From Geotrypetes seraphini (lineage: Eukaryota > Chordata > Amphibia > Gymnophiona > Dermophiidae): a stretch of DNA of 64,000 nucleotides. Below the pieces are notes generated by a model that made no database searches, had not been told where the DNA came from, and was given only the letters and a program-made list of their open reading frames with translations. A program made the translations under genes and the position numbers. This document shows positions 11,800 through 22,800 of the stretch, in pieces. The stretch covers positions 115,507,380 to 115,571,379 of the forward strand of contig NC_047095.1 in NCBI RefSeq assembly GCF_902459505.1, given 5' to 3'. The stretch's first letter is position 1. The number at the start of each line of letters is the position of its first letter.

Positions 11800-12180
11800 T
11801 TTCGCCATGATGGTCTACTGGTCTCTTCAAGGGGGGGGGAGCAGAAACCAGCCCTACTCGTTCCTGCCTTGTGAATTGAACCTGTGGAAATGGCTGCCGA
11901 GAGGGTGCTGGCAGCCATTTTGTGGATGGAAACTAGCATGGGCAGGAGAGATTCCCTGCTCACGCTGGTTCCAATCACAAAATGGCTGCTGGGACCTTCT
12001 GCAACAGTCTCGCGAGACTGCTGCAGGAAGTCTTGGCAGCCATTTCCACTGGAGTAGTGGACAGGGCAGGAACGAGGGGGGTTTGTTCCTGCCATCAAAG
12101 AGGCCACTAAACCACCAGGGCTTCTTAAGGTAGGCCCAAAAAGGGTCTACCAGTGTTAGGTGGAGAATAATCATGAGTGG
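11800..12180 (+). repeat. Dispersed repeat with 'AAGAGGCCACTA...AAGGTAGGCCCA' core
   Basis: A related segment lies at 48180..48500. Both contain GCAGCCATTTTGTG-like text, an AAGAGGCCACTA block, then CAGGGCTT and AAGGTAGGCCCA. Inside this copy the CAGCCATTT motif recurs in both directions. I cannot assign a family. The open frames here are shadows. Confidence 0.5.
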
Positions 12181-12293
12181 GAAGGGTGGAGGTGAACAGT
12201 TACAGACATTTTTGGCTGAAATCCAACCCCAGATTTGGGGTGAATCTAAAACTGAAACTCTGTCAGCTTCTAGCCCGAGCTCTAGTCCCAAAC

Positions 12294-12656
12294 ACTTTTA
12301 TTTATTTATTTTAGTATTTATATACCACTTATAAAAGTGGTTCACATTCAGTACTCATTTTTCCCTATCTGTCCTGGCAGGCTCACATTCTATCTAAAGC
12401 AATGGGGGATTAGATGAGTTGTGCAGGGTCACAAGGAGCAGCATGGGATTTGAACCCACAACCTCAGAATTAGCATGCAGTCATTAAAACAAAGTTACCA
12501 TGTGAACCCCTATCTGTCCTGGCAGGCTCACACTTTGTCTAAAGCAATGGGGGATTAGGTGAGTTGTGCAGGGTCACAAGGAGCAGCATGGGATTTGAAC
12601 CCACAACCGCAGGGTGCTGAGGCTTTAGCTCTAACCGCTGCACCACACCCTCCTTT
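12294..12656 (-). mobile_element. tRNA-derived SINE, partly duplicated
   Basis: Read on the minus strand it starts GTGGTGCAGCGGTTAGAG (A-box-like), has GGGTTCAAATCCC (B box) and then the SINE body CCTTGTGACCCTGC. The body occurs twice, separated by a 45-bp block also found near 3936. The 3' end carries the L2-like tail and TAAATAAATAAA. Sister copies lie at 58100 and 58490. Confidence 0.85.
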
Positions 12657-12774
12657 TTTTGTGGGTTGTGTAAAAGACTGTCCATTCATCTTGGCACTCA
12701 GTATAACACCCAAAGTAATTTTATAAAACCTCTCTTACAAGTTAAAAAAAATATATATCCTTTATACAAGTTAG

Positions 12775-12985
12775 TTATTTATTGAGATTTATTTACCTTT
12801 TTTTCATGGAGAGATTTGTCCAAAGCTATTTACAATATGTTGGATAGTAATCAGATACTCTTCGGTATTTTCCCTCTCTGTCCTGGCAGGCTCTCTAACT
12901 ATGGTACCTGGGACAACAGAGGGTTAAGTGACTTCCCAGCGTCAAAAGGAGCAGGCTGGGATTGAAACTCACCTCATAAAACCCT
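12775..12985 (-). mobile_element. Degenerate tRNA-derived SINE
   Basis: It shares the CCCTCTCTGTCCTGGCAGGC, GTGACTTCCCAG and AAAGGAGCA blocks with the SINE just to its left, but it is older and lacks a clear A box. Confidence 0.65.
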
Positions 12986-13664
12986 TAAAAAAGAGAGAGG
13001 ATGGTGAAGGGATCACGGTGCCTTCCATGCAATTGCCGACTGAATTGACCTATGCTATTTCATATTCTCATCCTCTCTTTTTGTAGAAGCAGGTGAAGGA
13101 ATGTTGAAGTCACCCTTCTGAGACCCCAGGGAAATATTACAACAAATATATTTTTTAAAAATCTAAAATAAAATTAAAAAAAAGTGTCCCCTGATTGGAT
13201 AAGTACATTCACATGGTCAGCAACAGCCATTATACAAAATGGAATTAGTAAAGAATAAAAATTCTTGACATACTAAACAGCAGGACTAACTGGCAAACCT
13301 TTGGGGGGAACCCCCAGTAGAATGTAATCTTCCATCTGTTTGGAAGGATTTTACAAAAGAAAAGAATAACTTTTCAAGATTTCATTCTTTTTGGTCTCAA
13401 TTAATTTGTAGAAACAACCCCCCTCCCCCCCTCCTCAAACACTCAACAGTTTCAAATTCTCTACGTAACCTCTTCTCCGTTACCTGGTAAAAACTAGAAG
13501 GTAGGTTCCAGCAGAGGAAAAAACACACAATGATGCGGTGATACAGGCACAGTCAGAAGGAGGGTGTTAAGTGGTCAGAGGTCTATTCTATCCAACTTCT
13601 AACATACTCTGTGTGTCCTTTGTGATGCACTTAACCCCTTCATCTATCCACCCACTCAACATCA
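12986..13664. other. No gene or recognised element
   Basis: AT-rich sequence with scattered homopolymers. I see no coding exon or element end. Confidence 0.5.
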
Positions 13665-16568
13665 AGAGAGAAGTTGAGAAGTTTTTAAACTAGGAAGAAT
13701 GGGAAAGCCGAAAGTCAACTGAGAGAGAGTCGATGGTTCGGGAATGGTATACCCGGAGGATACCGTGCAAGAAGATAAGAGGGAAAGACTCGCCGGATCA
13801 CAGGCAAGACAGATCGAAAAGGACACAAGAGGGAAGGAAATGCAAGAAAGTAACAGGCCGCAAACTCAAGTGTATGTACATGAACGCAAGGAGCCTTAGG
13901 AATAAGATGGGTGAATTAGAAGCTATGGCACAAAAAGATAACGTTGACATCATAGGCATCACAGAAACATGGTGGACTGAGGAAAACGTCTGAGACACTG
14001 TGCTACCGGGATACAAACTATACCGCAGAGACAGAGTGGCTCAAAAAGGTGAGGGCATTGCTATATATGTCAAAGAGGGAATTGAATCTACTGGAGAGAG
14101 CACGCCACAATCGATGGATAAGTTAGTCTCTATGGGTCAAAATTCCGGGAACAAATGGCCTGGAAACGAAGATCGGCATCTACTACCGACCCCCAGGGCA
14201 GTCCGAAGAAAGGGAGGCAACGCAATTATCATGGGTGACTTCAACTATCCAAGAATATATTGGAATCTAGGCACCTCCGGCTGTGTTAGAGAGACCAAGT
14301 TCTTGGATGCTGTAGGCAATTGTTTCCTGGAACAACTTGTCAAGGAAAATACTAGAGGAAATGCAATTCTGGACTTAATTCTAAATGGCCTACGAGGACC
14401 GGCACAAGATGTAGAAGGGATGCTGGGAAACAGCGATTACAACATGATCCGCTTCGATCTGGACGCAGGGGAGAAACATCGGCCCAAAATAACAGCCACG
14501 ACACTGAACTCCGAAAAGGGAATTACAAAGGGATGAGACTCACGGTAGGGAAGAAGATTAAGAAGAGGATAAGCACTGTAAAAACGCTAGAGCAAGCTTG
14601 GTCTCTTTTTAAGGACACAGTCACCGAGGCACAAAATCTATATATACCACGTATCAACAAGGGATCCAAGAGGAAAAAGAACAAAGAACCGGCATGGCTC
14701 ACTGTAGAGGTGAAGGAAGTGATCAGAGACAAGAAAACTTTGTTTAAGGAATGGAAAAGGTCAAAAACGGACAAAAACTGGAACAAGCACAAACAACATC
14801 AACACAGGTGCCATAAGGTGGTAAGCTGTTCTTTAGATATATTAAGGTGAAATAACCCGCGAAGGAAGCGATGGGACCGTTGGATGACCATGGAATAAAG
14901 GGAGCGCTAAAGGAGGACAAAGCAATCGCCAACAAACTGAACACATTTTTTTGCGTCTGTATTTACCGAAGAAGATTTACACAGCATACCGGAACCCATC
15001 AGGCTATATGCTGGAAACGAAGACGGAAAGCTGACAAGATTGACGGTCAGTCTAGAGGAGGTGTGTAGGCAGATTGATAGGCTTAAGAGCGATAAATCCC
15101 CGGGATCGGATGGCATCCATCCGAGGGTCATCAAGGAACTGAAAGGGACCATAGCTGAACTGCTTCAACTAATAGCCAATCTGTCGATCAAATCGGGAAA
15201 GATTCCGGAAGACTGGAAGGTGGCGAAGGTTACGCCAATCTTCAAGAAAGGTTCGAGGGGAGATCGGGGAAACTATAGACTGGTGAATCTGACTTCGGTA
15301 CCGGGAAAGATGGTAGAGTCCCTGATAAAGGACTGCATCAATGATCACCTTGACGGACACGGGCTGAGGACTAGTCAGCATGGTTTTAGCAAAGGTAGAT
15401 TGTGTTTGATGAACTTGCTGCACTTCTTTGAGGGAGTAAACAGACAGATAGACAAGGGCGACCTGGTCGACATTGTCTATCTGGATTTTCAGAAGGCGTT
15501 TGACAAGGTTCCACATGAACAACTACTTTGGAAAATTGCAAGCCATGGAATCGAGGGTGAAATACTCACGTGGATTAATAACTGGCTGGAGCATAGGAAA
15601 CAGAGAGTGGGGGTAAATGGACAATACTCAGACTGGACGAGCATCACCAGTAGGTTGCCGCAGGGCTCGGTGCTTAGACCCAAGCTCTTCATCATTGGTA
15701 CAAATGAGGTGATTAAATTTGTGGACAATACAAAGTTATTCAGAGTAGTGAGGACAAAGGGGGATTGCAAAGATCTGCAATGTGACATAATCAGGCTTGA
15801 GGAATTGGCATCAACATGGCAGATGAGGTTCAACGTGGATAAGTGTAAAATGATGCATGTAGGTAACAAAAATTTCATGCACGAATACAGGATGTCCAGG
15901 GCGGTACTTGGAGAGACCTCCCAGAAAAGAGACTTGGGCGTTCTGATCGACAAGTCGATGAAGCCATCCACGCAATGTGCAGCGGCGGCAAAAAGGGCGA
16001 AAAGAATGCTAGGAATGATAAAGAAGGGGATGCCAAACGGGTCAGAGAAGGTTATCATGACGCTGTACACGGTACTACTTGAAAGGGTCCAGAGAAGAGC
16101 GACTAAGATGGTTAAGGGGCTGGAGGAGTTGCCGTACAGTGAAAGATTAGAGAAACTGGGCCTCTTCTCCCTTGAACAGAGGAGATTGAGAGGGGACTTG
16201 ATTGAAACATTCAAGGTACTGAAGGGAATAGACTTAGTAGATAAAGACAGGTTGTTCACCCTCTCCAAGGTAGGGAGAACGAGAGGGCACTCTCTAAAAT
16301 TGAAAGGGGATAGATTCCGTATGAACATAAGGAAGTTCTTCTTCATCCAGAGAGTGGTAGAAAACTGGAACGCTCTTCCGGAGTATATCATAGGGGAAAA
16401 CACCCTCCAGGGATTCAAGACAAAGTTAGACAAGTTCCTGCTGAACCAGAACGTACGCAGGTAGGGCTTAGTTAGGGCGCTGATCTTTGACTAGAGGGCC
16501 GCCGCGTGAACAGACTGCTGGGCACGATGGACCACTGGTCCGACCCAGCAGCGGCAAGTCTTATGTTC
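13665..16568 (+). mobile_element. CR1 LINE, degraded, ORF2 nearly end to end
   Basis: A 2.9-kb 5'-truncated CR1 on the plus strand. The endonuclease starts at CMYMNARSLRNKMGELEA (about 13870), with [10 protein letters not shown] and MGDFNYPRIYW. RT spans about 15040..16464: [13 protein letters not shown] and LPQGSVLRPK. The catalytic box is damaged (FVDN instead of FADD), and there is a deletion just before it. A second deletion removes the [13 protein letters not shown] block after TLYT. At least three frame breaks split the endonuclease half. The element ends in a CR1 3' UTR with CTTATGTTC. Same subfamily as 48770..49083 and 62550..62725. Confidence 0.9.
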
Positions 16569-16904
16569 ACTCAGTGTGACTTTCAGAGACATCAGCTCAC
16601 TCAGCGCTGGCTGTGTGGTTTTCAGTTCAAATCTATTAACAGCCTTTGTTTTACTTCCTGTTGTGACGAGGGAGAAATACTTTGCACCTAGAACCCTTAT
16701 CCTCCATTCTTCTGCTACTCAACCACTTCTGTGACCTTCAGCAAACATCATTTACGCTTATCACCCAGGACTCGCCGGCGCCCGCTCACTGCTTCCCTCT
16801 GCGACTTTCAGCAAAATGACTTCACGAAGACGCCTCCTTCCACTCCTCCAACATCTTCAACAATATCACTTAACCTTCCTGTTGTTACAAGCGAGTTCTA
16901 TAGG
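16569..16904. other. No gene; low-level internal repetition
   Basis: A GTGACYTTCAG-like phrase recurs (near 16577, 16732 and 16801), suggesting an old tandem or nested repeat. No family recognised. Confidence 0.4.
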
Positions 16905-16982
16905 AGAGCATGACACGGTGACAAAATTTATCACCATTCCCATCCCTGCGGGAAACCATCTCTGTCATTCTGTTAAAGAGTG
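16905..16982. repeat. Short hAT-type fragment
   Basis: AGAGCATGACACGG at the left and CTGTCATTCTGT at the right resemble the terminal repeats of the hAT element at 52524..52783 (TAGAGAATGACACGGGG). Only about 78 bp survives. Confidence 0.5.
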
Positions 16983-16997
16983 AGGGAAGAATTGGAG

Positions 16998-17075
16998 GAT
17001 GAATAATAATAATAACTTTATTTTTCTATACCGCCATAACCTTGCGACTTCTAGGCGGTTTCACAGTGAAGAATA
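16998..17075 (-). repeat. L2/SINE-type 3' tail
   Basis: AATAATAATAATAAC followed by TTTCTATACCGCC and CTAGGCGGTTT is the reverse complement of the L2 3' end seen at 58713..58790. Confidence 0.6.
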
Positions 17076-17539
17076 GCTGTACAATCAGTGATTACAATAT
17101 ACAGATGGAGAAGAGGTCACAGAGCGGCCTGTGATTACATGGTGCAGATTAGTAAGAAGAAAGATATACATAGGTTACAATATAATTTTAACATGTTACA
17201 ATAGAAATGTTGTAAAACCATCGAATAGCAGAATACAAATGGAGAAGAAGCCATTGAGCAGTCAGAAAATACGAAGTACAAAGTACAGTGAGAGGGGCCC
17301 AGCCACTGACCTTCAGGCCTTGCAATGAAGAATGCTGATGTAGAAGGACTGATGTCGAGATAGACACCAAAGAATGACATGGGATGGTTTCCTGCAGTTA
17401 TCCACATGGATGGAGACGGGAACAAATTCTATACCCATGCAACTATTTGGGGTTCTGGAATCTTATAGCTCTTTAAGGAGACTAGAGTGTAGAGGTTTAT
17501 TGTTTGCTTTTAATATATAAAACCATGAGTTTTTTTTAA

Positions 17540-17700
17540 AGGACATACAACAGGGACTCCTGAGGAAGACAATAAGTGTCGAAACACAGACCGTGTTGGA
17601 TCCAAATGTTCTCAGTGTATTATGTCCCAGATATTTTCATGTGGATTCTCAAGTTGTTTCAATAAAGCCTTCATCTTGGACATCAATTCTCCACAAAAAA
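17540..17700 (+). mobile_element. Penelope-like fragment with hammerhead motif
   Basis: A hammerhead-like motif (17554..17603) is followed about 60 bp later by CAATAAAGCCTTCATCTTGG and an ATTCTCCA end. This layout resembles the element at 40291..40676, where the motif is followed by AATAAAGTCCATTTGGG and TCACTCCA. The shared layout suggests one family. No second arm is seen here. Confidence 0.5.
17554..17603 (+). ncRNA. Hammerhead-ribozyme-like motif 2 (canonical core)
   Basis: Core CTGAGGA at 17560..17566. Stem II is GACA/TGTC with a 5-nt loop. GAAA lies at 17581..17584. Stem III starts ACAC and closes with GTGT, followed by T as the pre-cleavage base. Stem I arms GGACTC and GGATCC pair at five of six positions, one a wobble. 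The order of parts matches a type I hammerhead. Whether it is active cannot be told from sequence. Confidence 0.65.
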
Positions 17701-19112
17701 CTGTTCAGTGACATGGAGGAATGTGATCCTATGCTGGAGCGCAGTTTAAAAACGTCCGACAAGCGTTTGCCCATTACACTGAGACACTTAAGGACTTGAG
17801 AAGGAAAGCCAAACAGACAAGGCTGACACAGTTTTTTCAGTCAACAAGTTGCGAGACTCACACGCCAGAGTTGATGCGACAGACGTCGGCTTGCCAGCCT
17901 CGACTCGCGCACTAGAGTTTGATTGGGCTGAAGTCAACCTACCCGCGCCATTTCCATCGTCAACAGATACTGTCATTCTTGAGCTGCACACCTCTCCCTC
18001 TCTAGAGGTAGGAGGTGTCAGCAATTGACCTGTCAGCTTTGACTGATGCGCCAGAGGCTGATCAGGCTGAGGTCAACCTACCGGCATCAACGTCTTTGTC
18101 TTCTGGAGCTGCAAGCCCCTCTCTCTCTCTCCAGTGGTTGATCAGACTGTTCACCTTGAATGATACAGTACAATACAGTACACACCTGTACTGTATTTCT
18201 CTAAAGCTGATTTTTATCAAGCAATATTTTCATAATGGTAGTGAATTCTCTTTTTATATATGTCCGTTTCCCTGTCTGCGCTGTAGCATCCTCCAGTATC
18301 TTTGAACCATTTTGTCCTACCGGTGAAAATACTAAGGGCAACTTTTAGTAAGCCCATTAACCCTTTCAGGACCAAGGGACATATTTGTCCCATAACTTTA
18401 AAATCCTATAAATTTTGATTGGGATAGTCTACAGTTCTAAATTTGATATGTACGGATTCCATATGATACTGCCTTTATGTAAACAAACTGGTTCCGACAT
18501 TCATTCATTAGTGTCGTTGCCAGATTGATGAGAAGATTCACTTGCCACACTGTCCATAAGCCAGAAGTGTGATTTTTTTAAAAAAAAAATAATGATATTT
18601 CACAAAAAAAAAATCAATTTTTTGGCATCTGCAAGCCCTTTTTACCATAAAAATGTCGTCAAAACCACAAAAATTGGCCTACGATCCTTATGGTCCTGAA
18701 AGGGTTAAGTACTTCCCCGTGCAGATAATGCACTAAAACCCATTTGGTGCATTTGTCACAGGAGAATCGCTACTATGGCTTTGTAAAAGGAACCTCAATT
18801 GCTTACTGTGGCTCTGTGTGCACATTTTTTGCTTAAGAATGTTACTTCTATAAGCATACTGCAAAGGAAAACATACATTTGCAACATTCGACTATGATTT
18901 TTTTGTCAAATACTGTCGCATGCAGGAACCTAATCCTATTTTTCCCATAGAATCCATTAATCACTTTATGCTGTTTAGGAGGTGCAAAATGTACTGCTGG
19001 AATCTAACCTCTATTTTTTCCCCAGACGCAGCGCGTCATTATTCGCAATTTCATGGTTCGCAAATTTTTCCAGGAACCATTACTACCGCAAATAACGAGA
19101 ATGGACTGTAGT
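17700..19112 (+). pseudogene. Tigger/pogo-like transposon remnant
   Basis: Around 17760..17850 the translation runs through LKTSDKRLPITLRHLRT and, in another frame, RRKAKQTRLTQFF, a motif typical of the C-terminal end of Tigger/TIGD transposases. The following 17870..18130 is a Pro/Ser-rich stretch with an internal duplication. Near 19035..19110 a CGCAAATAACGAGAATGGAC end resembles Tigger terminal text. A piggyBac miniature element interrupts it. Several stops are present. The family call is tentative. Confidence 0.4.
18361..18704. mobile_element. piggyBac-type miniature element, copy 1
   Basis: Perfect terminal inverted repeats, CCCTTTCAGGACCA at the left and TGGTCCTGAAAGGG at the right, are flanked by TTAA on both sides (18357..18360 and 18705..18708), the piggyBac signature. 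It is 344 bp and non-coding. The second copy is at 62817..63156. Confidence 0.9.
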
Positions 19113-19208
19113 TGTTATTCCACAGGCATCAGCTGTAGCAAGAACACAGCCCAAGCTTCAAATGCCAATGTCCCTCTGCAGTAGCCTAGCGCATAAAAAT
19201 CAATGCAA

Positions 19209-19214
19209 TTTATT
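19209..19214 (-). promoter_or_regulatory. Candidate polyadenylation signal of the TRIM gene
   Basis: AATAAA on the minus strand, about 150 nt past the stop codon at 19363. The position suits a short 3' UTR, but a single hexamer is weak evidence. Confidence 0.4.
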
Positions 19215-19362
19215 AAGCCAATAAAAGTTGAGCAGAGTCACGAGTCCCAAGAACACACGTACATAAGACATTATACAAAATCTAGAGACTCCCCAACATA
19301 GGGTGCTGAATCCTGAAAACCAGAGTAAAAGCAAGGACACAACCTAAAATATGGGACCTATC

Positions 19363-19877
19363 CTAGATCCTCAGTTCTGTCCCCACTGCGCCCACGCAAA
19401 AGAAAGGATAGATTTTCTCTGTGAAGCAGTCATTGAAAATGAAGAGGGTCTCCATGCTCTCAGCATTGTAGAACGAGATCTGTCCCTTGTCAAAGTCGAG
19501 AAACACTCCTATGGTGCTGGGACTTTCGTTCGGGACTAGAGGGGTATCCTGGGAAGTGAAGGCCCAGTATTCATCGTGATACAGACCAAGGAGCCCAATC
19601 GCCCAGATTCCAGCAGAGGGTTTGATCTTAAACACCCCCTTCCGCCTTACGGATTCCCTAGCAGCACCCACAGTCCAGTACACTCCCCCTCCGACCTCCA
19701 CCTCCCAGTAGTGTGCCCCATGAAAGAACCCCTGGCGTGCCAGGGCACAAGGTTTGCCGTTAAATCGTTCAGGGTTGTCCTGAAAGAAGAGGGCATCCTC
19801 CACGTATTTCATAGTTCTCTTGTCCCGGGACAGGTTTAGCTGAACATGGGCCGTGAGAGGATCCACTGTTATTGACA
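19363..19877 (-). CDS. TRIM gene exon 6: PRY-SPRY (B30.2) domain and stop
   Basis: The acceptor is a long T-tract ending CAG at 19880..19878, and the exon enters in phase 1. It encodes [15 protein letters not shown] (PRY start), [15 protein letters not shown] and HYWEVEVGG, then [17 protein letters not shown] and a C-terminus ending GTELRI before the stop. These are the expected B30.2 landmarks in order, and the domain is full length (about 171 residues). It gives target-binding specificity. Confidence 0.93.
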
Positions 19878-22800
19878 CTGTAAAAAAAAAAAAAAAGAGA
19901 AGGGAGATGAGAGGGATAAAAAGAACTGTTTAAGCAGGTGGAGAGTCAGTTAATAAGACATACAATCTGAAGGTTTCTCAGCAGCTTAAAATGCTGGAGA
20001 AGCCAAAAGGATGGATTTAAAAAAAAAAATAAAAAAATACTTCCTCCCTCCCCTACACTGTCAATTAAAATTTGTCCTCTTTTCTTTATTTAAACTTTTT
20101 GTCAGTAACATAGGCAGATGGCAGCCATTTGTACGCCCAGAGAAAGGCATTCAGAAATCATAGCCACAGAGAAATTTCTGGGAACAAAAGGTCACAACTT
20201 TATTAAGAACAATCATGAACACCATCCGGGGAAGCACCCGAGCCTTAAGCACTCTCTGGGCCTTGCTCGCCACCTTGGAGCCCCCTCAGTCCCTTCCGTG
20301 GCCTGCCATGCTATCTTTCCAGCGAGGCCACTGCATCAGTCCATGCGAAACCCGCCCACAGTTCGCCAGTCCTCCTGCCACGCAAGCCAGCGAGGCGGAC
20401 AATCTCTTGCCTGCAGGCGTAGGATGCTCTCACCCCGAGAGTCCAGTCTCGGTTATTTGGCAGAAGTTTTCAGGGCTCGGGTGCATCCGCCGTCGTGACA
20501 ACATCAGCAAAATGAGAGTACAATTTTTTGACACACTTCTTACTAAAATCGTGTACCTGACTACTGCTAAGCACAATATGAGAGTACAGTTTATTGGCAC
20601 GGATTACTAACATAAAATTCCTGTCAGCTGCTATGCACTGTGTATCGTCTGGTGACAAGGTTGCCTACTTGTGCTCAGATAGGGCGCATAACATAGGAAA
20701 AAGGGGCGGGCGGGAGGGGGGGTATCTGGCTGCCGGGAGTATGGAGAAAAAGTCCGGGTCTCCCCTGCAAACTGCATTTGAATTCGGAGGCACCAGGGAC
20801 TTGCTCCGTCCACCTCCAATAGGGACAGAGAAACCCCCACTGAAGCCTTGTTCCCCGCCTTGGAACACCAGCTAGGGAGGGAGCCCCTCAGTCCCTTCCA
20901 TGGCTTGCCATGCTATCTTTCCAGCAAGGCCACTGCCTCAGTCCATTCAAAATCTGCCCACAGTTCGACAGTCCATCTGCCACGCAAGCCAGCAAGGCAG
21001 ACAATACTTTGCCCGTAGGCATCATATGCTCTCACTCCAAGAGTCCAGTCTCAATTATTTGGCAAGAAATTTCAGGGCCACAACCCGAGTTCTTAATGCC
21101 TCGGGACCCCATTATAACCCCCATCCTTAAAGTGTTTCTCCAAGGCCTCCTAGAAGTCATTAATAAGCTGGTCTGTAGCTACGTTGGAGAGGAGGGTCCC
21201 ATCTAAGAGATAATGTCCGGGGATGATGGGGGTGTCCCACTTGTGCCAGATCTTACCTCCGCCCAGGTACTCCGTCCACTGGCCAATCTGACGATTTACC
21301 TTTTGTACCCCCCGTGATCAGAGCTTGGAGGCGCAAGGCTCTGGGTGGGGAATAATGTCAGACCAGAGGATCTGTGTGACTTCAAGGAGGAGGTCTAGGT
21401 CAAACAGGTCTCTCTTTGCATCCAAAATAAACCACCTGCATAAACTCGTGCTGATGTCATGGTCCCCCAGGTGAATAATTAGCACATTTGGTTGCGGCAT
21501 GCATTCAAACAGCTCTGAGATACAGGGGAGCAATTAGCGCCATCTCATCTCGTCAGTTCCTGTGTCAAATCCCAGGTTTGAGTTGGGATGGCCGAGTAAT
21601 CTGTCGCGTGCTCTCAGGATATGGGATTGTCCGATGATCCATATGACGCGTTTCTTGTGGGGGATTCCTTGAAGAGATGCAGTTACTAGTTCGAAGGGAA
21701 AGAGGGAGGATCTCCAAGGGTGTGAGGCCTAATATAGCTGTGGTACATTCCAGCACCTCACATCTCGTATTGCCGCTACTGGGAGGCCGCGTTGAAAGGT
21801 GGATGTTGTGGCACCAATGCAAAAGGAATGTGTGCTGAAGAGTTCGGGATGCCCTTCCAAATACCACAGTGAATTGAAACTTGGCGAGTGGACTCGCCTT
21901 CTGGTGGATTAGCAAGATCTGACTCTCCTTCGGGCGGGATGCCATATATCGCTGTAGGTTAGCCACAGGGCAAGTTGGTAGGTCTGGGCCTCGGTGTAAG
22001 GGAATCGAGTGACCTTTGCTGCTCTGATCCGTCTTAGATCTGGCAATGCATATGTATACTGCCCCATGTTGGAAAGTGATATCAACAAGGTGGGTGCTGG
22101 CAGGATTGAACTGTTAGTTTACTGATGCACATGGCCGCGAAGGCGGCCAGGGAGAAAGCTGCTCCGAAAAGCCCCGTTTCATATTCTGTCGGGCATATTG
22201 TTCCTAAGGTATCCCAAAGGAGATGCAGTATCTCTTGGGTAACTGGAAGTCGGGTGTCTGGTGGAGTTGGGATACACCTGGCCCAATCTTTCAGTAGTCT
22301 TTGCTAGGAAGCTGGTCCGTGGTTTGCCCCAGCCAGAGAACTTGGAGAAGAATGCGAACCCCGCTAAGTGATAGTTAACATTTGCCCTTGAGATAGTGCT
22401 GCTGAAAGCATTTGCGATATACCTTGTGAAGAACTGATTACTCACAGGTCTGGAATCCCAACTAAGACGGCAGACATGCCCACAGTCACATTGGTAGGCT
22501 TTTTGGTATGCCAGCCATGTAGCTGGAGCTGGGGAGCCAAAAATTAATAGTTCGGTGATACATTTCCCAGTTTCCACAGCTCTTCGGGGATCTGCATCAG
22601 CTCCTCTTCTGACAATGGGGTGGGCTGTCGAAAGAGGCAATTGTTGACGTGAAAGAGCATTCGCTATTCAGTTACCCACTCTGGGAACGTGCTTCATTTG
22701 TGCAGTGAGAGGTTTATCTGTAAGCAGCGCAGTACAAAAACTCTGACCATCTCTGCCACCCAGGGGCAACCGACCGTCTGCCTGTTGATGGTCTCGACGA

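Noticed and set aside
15489-16433. 314-codon minus-strand frame
   Set aside because: Shadow of the plus-strand CR1 RT.
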